A stretch of DNA of 64,000 bases, taken from Saprospiraceae bacterium. Lineage in GTDB: Bacteria; Bacteroidota; Bacteroidia; Chitinophagales; Saprospiraceae. A program made the translations under genes and the position numbers. Shown piece by piece: positions 45,783-54,892 of the stretch (positions are counted from its first letter, which is position 1; the number at the start of each line of letters is the position of its first letter). The stretch covers positions 31,478 to 95,477 of the forward strand of contig JAEUUP010000030.1 in assembly GCA_016787525.1 (NCBI GenBank). Direction: 5' to 3'. Below the pieces are notes generated by a model. That model was not told where the DNA came from and did not search any database. It saw nothing but the letters and a program-made list of their open reading frames with translations.

Positions 45783-47489
45783 TTAGTTTTTCATAAAACT
45801 CATGGTCTTACTGCCTTCTTTTGTTATTACCTTCACAAAATAAATGCCGTTCGACAAGTTAGAAATATCCAATTCGGTTGTCAAAGTATTAAGGTCTTTT
45901 TTAGTCATAATGACTTGACCATTGACATTTATCAACTGGATTTGAGCCTCAGCAAGAGGTGTTTCAGGATTTAAACCTACTGAAATCTGTGTGTTGGCTG
46001 GATTCGGATAGACTTTGACGAATGCCAAAGCAGATGATTGATATTGTACCGAAACTACTTTTGAGTAAGTAACTGTACGATCAAAATCCGTTTGTTTCAG
46101 TCTAAAATATTGGATTCCTTTGACAGGTTTGGTGTCTATAAAAGAATAAAACTGCTTTTGATTACTCTGTCCTGCACCTTTTACCGTGCCTATTGTCTCC
46201 CATTTCTCACCTGTTAGTGATTTTTCGATAGTAAAATTATCGTTATTTCTTTCTGTTGCCGTTTGCCATTCTAAGAGAATTTTCTTTTCCATCGGTTTAG
46301 CGATAAAAGAAAGTAGTTCAATCGGAACAGGCGAGCTTGGGAAAGGATTGCTCCATTTGACTTCATTTGCTATCGTATTGTCTGTCAATGTTTTAAGAAA
46401 TGCAACTAAAGCATTTTTTTGTTCCGTGGTAAAATTCAATCGCACAGGATTTCCATTCGCATCTTTGAGGGCGGCAGATAGGGTTTGATGTGCTTGAATA
46501 CCGCTGTTGTAGTGTTCGATGACTTGTTCCAAAGTTTGAAATCGGCCATCGTGCATATAAGGCGCAGTCAGCTCGATATTGCGCAAAGTGGATGTTTTGA
46601 AACGCCCACGAAAACCCGGTGTATTAGGAAACGTCTCAAATGCGCCCAAATCAGTGGTTGAAACAGCATCCAAACCATTGTTTTGGGGACCACCATTGGC
46701 ACTATTGAACGACTCAGTGGTGTGACAGCCAAAACACCCTGCCCCACCATTTGTCAAAGGTCGGATAAACAATTGTTTACCCAAGTTCTCTTCAGTTGTG
46801 AAGTTTGGAAAATTAGGTCCCGGAGCATTGACTTGCACTCGACCTGCATCGTATTTACTCGTATAACTGACGATGCTGCGCACAAATTGAGCCAAAGCTT
46901 TTGAAATTCTATCTGTTGTAACCGTATTGTCTCCGAAAGCTTTTGTGAAAAGTGTGCTGTAATAGGATTGTTCTGATACCCGTTGGGTCAATTCCGATAA
47001 AGTCAAACCCATTTCAACAGGGTCTTGAAAAGGCATCAAAACTTGTGCTTCGAGCGAAGCGGCTCTTTCATCCCAGAAAAAGAAACCACGTTGATAGTAT
47101 CTCGAATTGAGCAAAGTCATGGAATGTCGTCGAGTAGAACCTCCTGCAAATCCACTACTCAATACTGAGGGGTCACTAAATCCTGCGTTCTGTTTGTGAC
47201 AAGAGGCACAAGAAATCGTTCGATTGCTACTCAGATTGGTATCATAGAACAATACTCGACCCAGTGTTGCCCCATCATTCGTAATGGGGTTATCTACTGG
47301 CGTATTGTCTAAACCATTGATTGACGTTGGAAGAGGACCGCCTGCGTCCGTCAAAAAATGAGCGGGCAAATTGACACTGTAATCGTACGGTGTGGTTGGC
47401 AATACAGGATCTGTTGAGAAAGAAAAATCGAAGGCAAGTGTCAGAATACTACACGCAAGTAAGGTTAGACTAATGAGTTTGATTTTCAT
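45783..47489 (-). CDS. Secreted di-haem cytochrome c peroxidase-like protein with T9SS sorting domain
   Basis: A 568-residue protein with a signal peptide (ending LTLAF). Two CxxCH haem motifs are visible: CASCHKQNAGFSDPS for the first haem domain and CFGCHTTESF for the second, with the MauG/CCP linker (FFFWDERAASLEAQV). The domain after about residue 380 resembles a fibronectin-type module and ends in a T9SS sorting domain (VYPNPANTQISVG to KTMSFMKN). It may reduce peroxide or oxidise a substrate at the surface. A motif copy at 47163 encodes DPSVLSS right after the first CxxCH. Confidence 0.88.
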   Translation of the reverse strand: MKIKLISLTLLACSILTLAFDFSFSTDPVLPTTPYDYSVNLPAHFLTDAGGPLPTSINGLDNTPVDNPITNDGATLGRVLFYDTNLSSNRTISCASCHKQNAGFSDPSVLSSGFAGGSTRRHSMTLLNSRYYQRGFFFWDERAASLEAQVLMPFQDPVEMGLTLSELTQRVSEQSYYSTLFTKAFGDNTVTTDRISKALAQFVRSIVSYTSKYDAGRVQVNAPGPNFPNFTTEENLGKQLFIRPLTNGGAGCFGCHTTESFNSANGGPQNNGLDAVSTTDLGAFETFPNTPGFRGRFKTSTLRNIELTAPYMHDGRFQTLEQVIEHYNSGIQAHQTLSAALKDANGNPVRLNFTTEQKNALVAFLKTLTDNTIANEVKWSNPFPSSPVPIELLSFIAKPMEKKILLEWQTATERNNDNFTIEKSLTGEKWETIGTVKGAGQSNQKQFYSFIDTKPVKGIQYFRLKQTDFDRTVTYSKVVSVQYQSSALAFVKVYPNPANTQISVGLNPETPLAEAQIQLINVNGQVIMTKKDLNTLTTELDISNLSNGIYFVKVITKEGSKTMSFMKN

Positions 47490-47552
47490 ATTAAATTTTA
47501 AACCATTAAACTCATTATTTTAGCCAAAGTTTAATATCAAAATCAAAATAAT

Positions 47553-47593
47553 TAAAAAAAAGTGCAGTTGGCATAACACGAGCCAACTGCACT
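47553..47593 (-). terminator. Rho-independent terminator after the FKBP gene
   Basis: AGTGCAGTTGGC at 47561-47572 pairs with GCCAACTGCACT at 47582-47593; read on the minus strand the stem runs into eight U (47553-47560), 24 bases after the FKBP stop codon. Confidence 0.85.
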
Positions 47594-47616
47594 TAGAATA
47601 CATAATTATTTCATCA

Positions 47617-48069
47617 CTATTTAAAGTCAACCAGCTCAATGTCAAACGCAATGGGTGTATTGCCAGGAATCGTGCCTGAGCCTGAGCTACCATACGCCAA
47701 TGAAGAAGGAATAAACAACTTACCTTTACCGCCTTTTTTGAACTTAGGCACGCCAATTTGCCAGCCTTTGATGAGACCATAGAGAGGAGAAGTGAAGCCA
47801 GCTGTCGTTTGGTTTTGGTCAAACACCGTGCCGTCCAACAAATAACCTTTATAGCGCATAGTCACCGTATTGCTTGGTGTGGGCGTGTTTGTCGAGCCTG
47901 TGCCTTGTGTTTCGATGATATAATAGAGTCCTTCCGTCGTTTTTTCGGCAGTCAAGCCTTTTGATGTCAAATAGTCGGTGATGAGTTTGTCTTCATCAAC
48001 ATCTTTTTTACAAGCGACTGAACTGCTTAGAATTGCCACAAATAGGCTAAAAATCAATACTTTTTTCAT
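47617..48069 (-). CDS. FKBP-type peptidyl-prolyl isomerase lipoprotein
   Basis: A 150-residue protein if started at MKKVLIFSL (48069); the frame extends four codons further. Lipobox SSVAC followed by KKDVDEDK anchors it in the envelope. The FKBP core (about 55-148) includes GYLLDGTVFDQN, LIKGWQIGVPKFKKGGKGKLFIPSSLAYG and TPIAFDIELVDFK, all typical. It should assist folding of exported proteins. Its promoter is visible upstream and a strong terminator downstream, so it is a single-gene unit. Confidence 0.92.
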   Translation of the reverse strand: MKKVLIFSLFVAILSSSVACKKDVDEDKLITDYLTSKGLTAEKTTEGLYYIIETQGTGSTNTPTPSNTVTMRYKGYLLDGTVFDQNQTTAGFTSPLYGLIKGWQIGVPKFKKGGKGKLFIPSSLAYGSSGSGTIPGNTPIAFDIELVDFK

Positions 48070-48103
48070 GTTTTTTCTCATTTTTTAAAATTCAATTATG
48101 GGG

Positions 48104-48111
48104 CAAAGTTA
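48104..48111 (-). promoter_or_regulatory. -7 promoter element for the FKBP gene
   Basis: On the minus strand TAACTTTG matches TAnnTTTG, about 35 bases ahead of the ATG. No clear -33 TTTG was found at the ideal distance. Confidence 0.5.
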
Positions 48112-48230
48112 GAAACACTTTGGACTGAACGACTTTATTGGATGTAATTTTAACAAAAAAATTATCAATTTATACGAGTGTTCTTCAGCAATTCTCGCTA
48201 TTAAGTTTAACAATGATTTAATGGGCGATA

Positions 48231-48263
48231 ATTGAGGGGATGATTTAAAATCATCCCCTCAAT
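48231..48263. repeat. 33-base palindrome
   Basis: ATTGAGGGGATGATTT at 48231-48246 and AAATCATCCCCTCAAT at 48248-48263 are perfect complements around a single A. It contains TTGAGGGG, a near-match to the dispersed motif, in both arms. A degenerate motif copy (TACTGAGAGG) lies nearby at 48294. Confidence 0.8.
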
Positions 48264-48333
48264 AGTGCGTAAATCGAATATGTAGAACGCCAGTACTGAG
48301 AGGTGAACAAAAGGATATTTAGCAATAATATGA

Positions 48334-48367
48334 AACCCTCTAAGCATTTTAAAACGCTTAGAGGGTT
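48334..48367. terminator. 12-bp hairpin after the phosphohexomutase gene
   Basis: AACCCTCTAAGC at 48334-48345 pairs with GCTTAGAGGGTT at 48356-48367 around a 10-base loop, 24 bases beyond the stop codon at 48392. No U tract follows on the minus strand. Confidence 0.5.
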
Positions 48368-48391
48368 AGCATTAAAATATGTGTGTATCAA

Positions 48392-50140
48392 CTATTTCAA
48401 ACCCAATTCTTCACCAATGGATTTTACCTTTTGTTGCAAAGCAGCATAGACTGAATCGAAATCTTCATTACGCTCTAAACTGCCGACAACACCTACATAA
48501 AACTTGATTTTTGGCTCTGTTCCAGATGGACGGCAGGTGAATTTAGTACCATCTGCTGTGAAAAATTGTAGCACATTGGATGACTCTATACCCATTTCGC
48601 CCGCAGGAATATCCACAGTTTCGCCATTTTCAGTGCGTTTTAAACTCTTGTAATCATCAATGCGGATGACTGCTGAACCTGCCAAATACTGAGGGGGGGT
48701 CGCGCGGAAGTTTGCCATCATTTCTTGAATTTCTTCTGCACCTGTTTTGCCTTTTTTAGTCAATGAAATCAAGCCCTCGTAGTAGAAACCGTATTTTTTA
48801 TATACTTCCATCAACATATCGAATAGGCTCAAGCCTTTGTCTTTGGCGTAGGCGGTCAATTCGGCAATCATAGCACAGCTGGCAATCGCATCTTTGTCAC
48901 GTACCGCATCGCCAATCAAGTAGCCATAACTCTCTTCGCCACCACCGATGAACTGTTGTTTGCCTTCCAGTTCACGAATAACTTGAGCGATGTATTTGAA
49001 ACCTGTCAACGTATTGTAGCAATGAACATTAAAGTCAGCAGCCATTTTGTCGATAATATCCGTCGTGACAATCGTTTTGCAGACAAACTCTTTGCCAGTC
49101 AATTTCCCTGCTTCTTTCCATGCCTGCAATAGGTAGTAGATGAGCAAAGTGGCTGTTTGATTGCCATTGAGCAACTGGATTTCGCCATGATGATTTTTGA
49201 CGGCAATACCCACACGGTCAGAGTCGGGGTCAGTTCCCAACACCAAATCGGCATCTATTTCTTTGGCTTTATTGACAGCCATTGACATCGCTTCAGACTC
49301 CTCTGGATTCGGATAAACCACTGTTGGGAATAAGCCATTGCCATTGGGTTCGGCTTGTTCTGCAATGACTGAGGCATTCTCAAAACCCATTTTTGCCAAA
49401 AGTTGAGGTACGAGTGTCACGCCTGTACCGTGTATAGGCGTGTAAACGATTTTCAAGTCTTTCTGATTGGCAATGGCTTGTTTTGAAATAGATAAGGACA
49501 AAATCTGTGCAATGTATTGACTATCAACATCTTCGCCGATACTGTGTATTTTGCTGCTGTCTCCTTCAAACTTAATGTCGTCTATGGATTGAATGGCGTT
49601 GACTTCCTTGATGATGTTTTTGTCGTGTGGCGCGACCACTTGCGAACCATCATCCCAATAAGCTTTATAACCATTGTATTCTTTCGGATTGTGTGAAGCT
49701 GTAATCACAACACCACTCTTACAACCCAATAAACGGATGGCAAAACTCAATTCGGGCGTTGGACGCAGACTGCTGAATAAGTAAACTTCGATACCATTGG
49801 CTGCAAAAATATTGGCAACTACCTTGGCAAATTCATCAGATTTGATGCGGCTATCGTGTGCAATGGCAACACTTATCTTTTCGCCCTCAAAATTTTTGTT
49901 CAAATAATTGGCAAGCCCTTGAGTCGCTGCACCGACTGTATAATTGTTCATACGATTAGACCCCACGCCAATCAGACCGCGCAAACCACCTGTACCAAAT
50001 TCCAAGTCTTTGTAGAAGGAATCTGTCAGCTCAGTTGTGTTATTGTCATCCAAGAGTTTCTGGATAGCGGCTTTGGTTTCAGCATCGTATTTGCCGTTGA
50101 GCCATTGTTGGATTTTGTCGTTAACTGCTGTTTCGAGCAT
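48392..50140 (-). CDS. Phosphoglucomutase/phosphomannomutase family enzyme
   Basis: A 582-residue cytoplasmic phosphohexomutase interconverting hexose 1- and 6-phosphates. The phosphoserine loop TASHNPKEYNG has Ser at about 149, the metal loop DPDSDRVG lies at 304-311, the sugar loop GGGEESYG at 399-406, and the phosphate-binding loop FTCRPSGTEPKIK near the C-terminus. Length and motifs match the PGM/PMM subgroup of phosphopentomutase-like enzymes (yhxB/pgcA type). Glucose 1-phosphate links glycan uptake to central metabolism. One motif copy (48687) encodes TPPQYLAG. Confidence 0.93.
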   Translation of the reverse strand: MLETAVNDKIQQWLNGKYDAETKAAIQKLLDDNNTTELTDSFYKDLEFGTGGLRGLIGVGSNRMNNYTVGAATQGLANYLNKNFEGEKISVAIAHDSRIKSDEFAKVVANIFAANGIEVYLFSSLRPTPELSFAIRLLGCKSGVVITASHNPKEYNGYKAYWDDGSQVVAPHDKNIIKEVNAIQSIDDIKFEGDSSKIHSIGEDVDSQYIAQILSLSISKQAIANQKDLKIVYTPIHGTGVTLVPQLLAKMGFENASVIAEQAEPNGNGLFPTVVYPNPEESEAMSMAVNKAKEIDADLVLGTDPDSDRVGIAVKNHHGEIQLLNGNQTATLLIYYLLQAWKEAGKLTGKEFVCKTIVTTDIIDKMAADFNVHCYNTLTGFKYIAQVIRELEGKQQFIGGGEESYGYLIGDAVRDKDAIASCAMIAELTAYAKDKGLSLFDMLMEVYKKYGFYYEGLISLTKKGKTGAEEIQEMMANFRATPPQYLAGSAVIRIDDYKSLKRTENGETVDIPAGEMGIESSNVLQFFTADGTKFTCRPSGTEPKIKFYVGVVGSLERNEDFDSVYAALQQKVKSIGEELGLK

Positions 50141-50177
50141 AGTTTTTCAATTTTTGAATTAGAAAATGTACATTACG

Positions 50178-50185
50178 CAAATATA
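50178..50185 (-). promoter_or_regulatory. -7 promoter element for the phosphohexomutase gene
   Basis: On the minus strand TATATTTG fits TAnnTTTG, about 38 bases ahead of the ATG at 50140. No clear -33 element. Confidence 0.45.
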
Positions 50186-50356
50186 AAAGCTAAATTGAAA
50201 AAACCGATGATTATGAAAAAAAAAGCAATGTCCCTATACAGAAACATTGCTTCCAACCAAAAGTTTGACAGCACTATTTAGCAAACTTTATCTTTATTTT
50301 TTTGAGGGTTGGGGGGTACAGATGTGGTGTTAAGAGGATATGTTGCTTACATCGTT

Positions 50357-52327
50357 TTATTTTTTAACCAACTTCTTAGTCCATATTTGTTCACCTTGCC
50401 TCACACTCACCATATAAAAACCACTTGGCACACTCGACAAGTCTAATGTGATGGTGTTTTCCGTTTTTGACACCCATTTTGTTTCTGATACCAGCGTTTG
50501 ACCAGAAAGATTGGTGAGTGAGATGCGTGCATGTGATTCAAATTCAGGCGCAATTTGTAACGTCACTGCTTCATTGGCAGGATTTGGGAAGACTTTTAGG
50601 CCCCCCTCAGTATTTTGTTCAAAACGATTGTTGGTGTTCAGTATGGCTGGCGATTCTTCGATATTCAATTCTGTTTTTTGCGCCGTACTCAACGCCCACT
50701 GATTGGCAGAAATATTTAAATTATAACAATTGTCCTCATCAAAAGCCCCATTGTAACCATAAACGACAACTAAAAATGAATCGCGAATGGTTGTGGTGTA
50801 GCGAATGCTTTCGTTCGTATTACCCATATTTTCCGATGACCTCAACAAGCGCAAACGAGAATCGTAGAATTTGATGTCATAGTCGGCTGGCAAACCTGTC
50901 AATGAGATATTGATCGTTGTCCCAGCTTCTAACTTGAAATAGTACCAATCACGATCGCCTGCATAACCGACCAATCCTTTTTCTATTTTATTGGTACTGA
51001 GGGGTTTAGCTGTACTACGTGTATTGTTGGGTTCAAAATTATCGGAACATGTGACGGGCTCAACTCTCGCACCTGTAACCAAATAAATCGTATTGGAGAA
51101 ACTACTTTCTCCCCCGTTTGTGCATATCGTTTTGATTCTAACATGATAAATTGTAGCCGCCAATAAATCACTCATGTTGAAACTATTCGACGGAATATCA
51201 TTGACTGTTTTCCAAACTGCGGCGAAATTGGGTTTGTATTCCAAAGTATAAGAGCGTGCGCCTTCGGCAACAGCCCAAGAGATTTTGGCAGATGAATCTG
51301 TCACACTCGACAAAGCAAAATTGGTTGGCGTGTTGCAAACAATTGGGCTAACAACAGTGCCACAAAGATTTGACTGAGTAAAACTGTATCGCGCACCACC
51401 CACTGCGAACAAAGACCGCATACGTGCTTTCTGACCTTGTGTGAACATAGACATACAGGCATCATTGGTGTAGTCCATGAAATTCATAGGCATTTCGATG
51501 ATATTGTTGCCACAAGTTGAGTTGTAACTTGGAAATATTGGGCAACCAAAATTAGCACCATGATGCACAGGGGTGTCGTCCACATGGTCGTCGCCGCATT
51601 GAGTATCGCCCCAAATATGGAATAAATTGAGCCAATGTCCCACTTCGTGCGTCGTCGTACGACCCAAATGAAAGGGTGCACGTGTGTTGACCGTACCGAA
51701 ATAACGATAGTCAATCACAACACCGTCTAAACTGAGGGGTGCGCCCGGAAATGATGAATAACCCAATGAACCACTCCCCAAATTGCAAACCCAAATATTG
51801 AGATAACGTGTTGCGTCCCATGCAGCTACGCCGTCTTTTGCAGGGCGTTTCATGTCGTCGTTGCTTGACCAGCTCGTTTTTGTCGTTTGGTAGCGATTGA
51901 TACCATTTGTTGCTGTTCCAGTTGGCGTGATAGTAGCCAAACAGAAATTGATTTCAACATCAGCCGCAACATTGAAAAATGTACTTGGAATGGCGGCTAC
52001 TTCTGCATTCAATCTACGAAAATCGCGATTCAAAACATCAATTTGAGATTGTACTTGTGCATCACTGATGTTTTCAACTGCTGAGTTATAAACCACATGT
52101 ACAACAACAGGAATATTGATAACTGTGCGTTCTGATACTGAGGGGGTGCGTTGCAAAAATTCTTGTGTGTGTCTTTCGATGTATTCCATGCGTTCTTGCA
52201 TGTCAGGATTTGCTTTGAGCATGTTTTCGAGCATGTCGGATGCCGCACACGTTCTATTTTGGGCTGTCAAAATAGCAGGTGTTAGGCACACCCACGCGAG
52301 TGTCCAAAGTGTAAAAATGAATTTCAT
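50357..52327 (-). CDS. Secreted M43 (pappalysin-type) metalloprotease with FN3, PPC and T9SS domains
   Basis: A 656-residue secreted protease. A signal peptide ends LTAQ, followed by a propeptide-like region. The catalytic domain (about 70-310) has HEVGHWLNLFHIWGD as the zinc site and NFMDYTND as the Met-turn, both typical of M43 in Bacteroidota. An FN3 domain follows near 330-415, a PPC-type domain near 430-530, and a T9SS sorting domain ends the protein (VFPNPANEAVTLQI to TKKLVKK). Motif copies at 50601, 50995 and 52136 encode TEGG, PLST and TPSVSER, and a variant AACTGAGGGG lies at 51730. Confidence 0.92.
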   Translation of the reverse strand: MKFIFTLWTLAWVCLTPAILTAQNRTCAASDMLENMLKANPDMQERMEYIERHTQEFLQRTPSVSERTVINIPVVVHVVYNSAVENISDAQVQSQIDVLNRDFRRLNAEVAAIPSTFFNVAADVEINFCLATITPTGTATNGINRYQTTKTSWSSNDDMKRPAKDGVAAWDATRYLNIWVCNLGSGSLGYSSFPGAPLSLDGVVIDYRYFGTVNTRAPFHLGRTTTHEVGHWLNLFHIWGDTQCGDDHVDDTPVHHGANFGCPIFPSYNSTCGNNIIEMPMNFMDYTNDACMSMFTQGQKARMRSLFAVGGARYSFTQSNLCGTVVSPIVCNTPTNFALSSVTDSSAKISWAVAEGARSYTLEYKPNFAAVWKTVNDIPSNSFNMSDLLAATIYHVRIKTICTNGGESSFSNTIYLVTGARVEPVTCSDNFEPNNTRSTAKPLSTNKIEKGLVGYAGDRDWYYFKLEAGTTINISLTGLPADYDIKFYDSRLRLLRSSENMGNTNESIRYTTTIRDSFLVVVYGYNGAFDEDNCYNLNISANQWALSTAQKTELNIEESPAILNTNNRFEQNTEGGLKVFPNPANEAVTLQIAPEFESHARISLTNLSGQTLVSETKWVSKTENTITLDLSSVPSGFYMVSVRQGEQIWTKKLVKK

Positions 52328-52786
52328 GTTTGCTAAAGGTGTTTGTATAGATTAATGCTGGTTCAAAGTGTGTTTATACTAAAAAAAATTTGTGTTTGTC
52401 CATAACGTTTGAGACTCAGTTAATTGTTTGGAGGCGAACAATCTGGTCACAATGATGAAGTTGTCTTTCCTTACGCTGCTTTCGCCAGTTCATGTGATGG
52501 TAAGGATATTAAATGTTTATCAGTTCAGTGATAATCAATTTGTTATTTGGCTTACATTTTATGGGTTTTGTGCTTTTTATTTTAAGTTGTTTGTGCTTTT
52601 GCCCTATCAGATATTTGGTTAAAAAAACGGACTCCGCAACGAATCGCGGAGCCCATCTCCACAAAAACTCATTTTTAACCATTATCTTATTCTTTGTATT
52701 AGTCTTATCACTGGTCATCAAGGTTATTCGCCAATTGTCATTATTTTAAAATGACTTAATGACAATTGACGTTAATGACAAATCAA
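52328..52786. other. 459-base intergenic region between two M43 protease genes
   Basis: It contains a hairpin around 52630 (CTCCGC against GCGGAG) and AT-rich sequence. A 78-codon open frame at 52513-52749 (+) encodes hydrophobic residues, but it is low-complexity and no promoter or start context supports it, so it is not called. Confidence 0.5.
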
Positions 52787-54325
52787 CTAATCATTTACTT
52801 TCAACAATTTTTTTACAGACCTTTCACCGTCTTTCTCAGCTACAACGAGGTAGAAACCACTTGGAAATTCTGTCAAATCCAAAGAAACGGCTGGTGTGTT
52901 TTTTGTCAAATTTTTAGCAACTTGTGTTTTCAAAACGCCATTGCTGTCAAAAATTTGAACATTGACCAAACCATCACTTGTCACATCAAACATGATATTG
53001 ACATCGTGGACAACAGGATTTGGGTAGATAGCAAAACTTCTGCTTTCAGATAGTTTTGTTTGAAGTGCTGTGGGTGTTTTAAAAGTCACTTCTTCTGAAT
53101 ATGAACCCTCTGCACAATCTCCTTTCATACGGCATTGATAGGTTGCACCACTAACAAGACCATTGATTGTAAAAGACAAGTTCGATGTTTGTGATACAAT
53201 CCAGTTGTTTGTACCATCTAATTTGTATTCAATTGAGTATTTTTTCATGCCTAAAATTTCATTCCATACGACCGTTACAGAAGTTGATTTTACATCTTTT
53301 ATAGTCGGTTTACCTAAGTCACAAGTTGAAGGAGCTGTTGGCATACAACCATCTGAGTTCAAAATTGAAGCACGTGCTGATGCAAAAAGTGCTTGAATCC
53401 GTGTTTTTTGCCCTGCTGTGAACATAAACATACAATCGTCGTTGACATAATCCATAAAATTCACTGTCATATCGCGTGTTGTTTTGCCCGAACAAATACT
53501 GTACTGAGGGGTCGTTACGTTGCCGTAGTTGGCATCTTTTTGTTGTGGTGTGTCAGCTACATAGTCGTCACCACAATCGAGGTCGCCCCAAACATGAATC
53601 AAATTCATCCAGTGACCGACTTCGTGTACACAAGTTCTGCCTTTATTGAAAGGTGCGCGCACTGTACCCATTGTGCCAAAAGCTGTATAGTCAATCACAA
53701 CACCGTCTAAATAAGCTGGTGAACTCGGAAAAGACGCATAACCCAAAATACCATCGCCAATGTTACAAACATAGATATTCAAGTATTTTGTGGGGTCCCA
53801 GTTGGCATAACCGCCTTTATTTGTGCGTTTGATGTCGTCTGTTGCGCCCCATTTGGTTTTTGTCGTTGCATAACGAACGATGCCAGAGGTTGCTTTACCT
53901 TGTGGGTCGCGACTTGCCAACTGAAAGCGAATTTGGCAATCTGCTGTACGACCTGAAAATTCGGCAGGTACTTTGGTTATATCCGAGTTTTGTTTGTTGT
54001 AGTCACGATTCAAAGCATCTATTTGCGATTGAATCTGCTCAACACTAATATTTTCAACATCTGTACGATAAACGATGTGTACAACAACGGGTATCGTCAT
54101 CTGACCACCTCTCATTTCAACTCTTCCCTCTGCTGCAAATTGAGCTGTTTGACGCTCAATGTTTTGCATTTTCTCCAACATCTCTGGATGCTCCGCTATT
54201 TGGTGCATCAAATTTTCGTGTGAATGGCATCTTTGTCTCTGAGATGTTTCTTGTGCGTTAATAGAAACAACAAATAGGGGGAGTAATAAAAAAATTAAAA
54301 TCGTTGTGTGTAAGACTTTTCTCAT
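52787..54325 (-). CDS. Secreted M43 metalloprotease with FN3 and T9SS domains
   Basis: A 512-residue paralogue of the protease at 50357, also secreted (signal ending VSINAQ). The zinc site reads HEVGHWMNLIHVWGD and the Met-turn NFMDYVNDDC. An FN3 domain lies near 345-425 and a T9SS sorting domain at the end (IYPNPVVHDVNIMF to KKLLKVND). It lacks the PPC domain of its neighbour. The two probably arose by tandem duplication. One motif copy (53502) encodes TTPQYS. Confidence 0.92.
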   Translation of the reverse strand: MRKVLHTTILIFLLLPLFVVSINAQETSQRQRCHSHENLMHQIAEHPEMLEKMQNIERQTAQFAAEGRVEMRGGQMTIPVVVHIVYRTDVENISVEQIQSQIDALNRDYNKQNSDITKVPAEFSGRTADCQIRFQLASRDPQGKATSGIVRYATTKTKWGATDDIKRTNKGGYANWDPTKYLNIYVCNIGDGILGYASFPSSPAYLDGVVIDYTAFGTMGTVRAPFNKGRTCVHEVGHWMNLIHVWGDLDCGDDYVADTPQQKDANYGNVTTPQYSICSGKTTRDMTVNFMDYVNDDCMFMFTAGQKTRIQALFASARASILNSDGCMPTAPSTCDLGKPTIKDVKSTSVTVVWNEILGMKKYSIEYKLDGTNNWIVSQTSNLSFTINGLVSGATYQCRMKGDCAEGSYSEEVTFKTPTALQTKLSESRSFAIYPNPVVHDVNIMFDVTSDGLVNVQIFDSNGVLKTQVAKNLTKNTPAVSLDLTEFPSGFYLVVAEKDGERSVKKLLKVND

Positions 54326-54892
54326 TTGCTGTCAAGTTTTGTGCGTTTACTAAATTGTTGTCGTGCTGTATTGATGATTCAAAAGTAGAAGCTTAAACTT
54401 GATGCTGCAAGAAAAAATGTCACAATGACACACAATTACCAAATTATAGTTAGGTTATTTTTTTTTTAGAAAAATTAAATTCCGAAAGAATAAAATATGA
54501 TGATTTTACTTATAACTTAATTCGCTGTTTATCAATTTTATATTTCTATTTTTTAAATAAAAAAAAGTATGTCACAACTTTAAAACTAACAACTAAAAGG
54601 TAGTAAAAATCTCTTTTTTTATCACTTTCAAAACCGATTTATACCATAGAAAGGTGAAACACATTTAGATTCCAATTTTAAAATTTTCACTTTCTTTTGT
54701 TTGTGACATAATAAATCAATAACAAATGGTTACAACAAAGTTACTCAGATGCAAAATTCAAAGACAGCCTTTAGATTTTATCATCGAAACAGCGTCATCT
54801 TATTGATTCTTATCCAAAACAGTGGAATAAACTGAAAAATATCGTGACGCATTTTCAGAAATACTAACTTTAAGCCCAAAATCAGTCGAATT
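54326..54892. other. 567-base AT-rich intergenic region
   Basis: It lies between divergent genes (M43 protease on -, GH92 on +) and must hold both promoters. It is strongly AT-rich and contains no motif copy, no gene and no clear repeat. I could not place a -33/-7 promoter with confidence. Confidence 0.5.

Noticed and set aside
52513..52749. 78-codon hydrophobic open frame
   Set aside because: Low complexity, no promoter or start context, and AT-rich DNA readily gives such frames.
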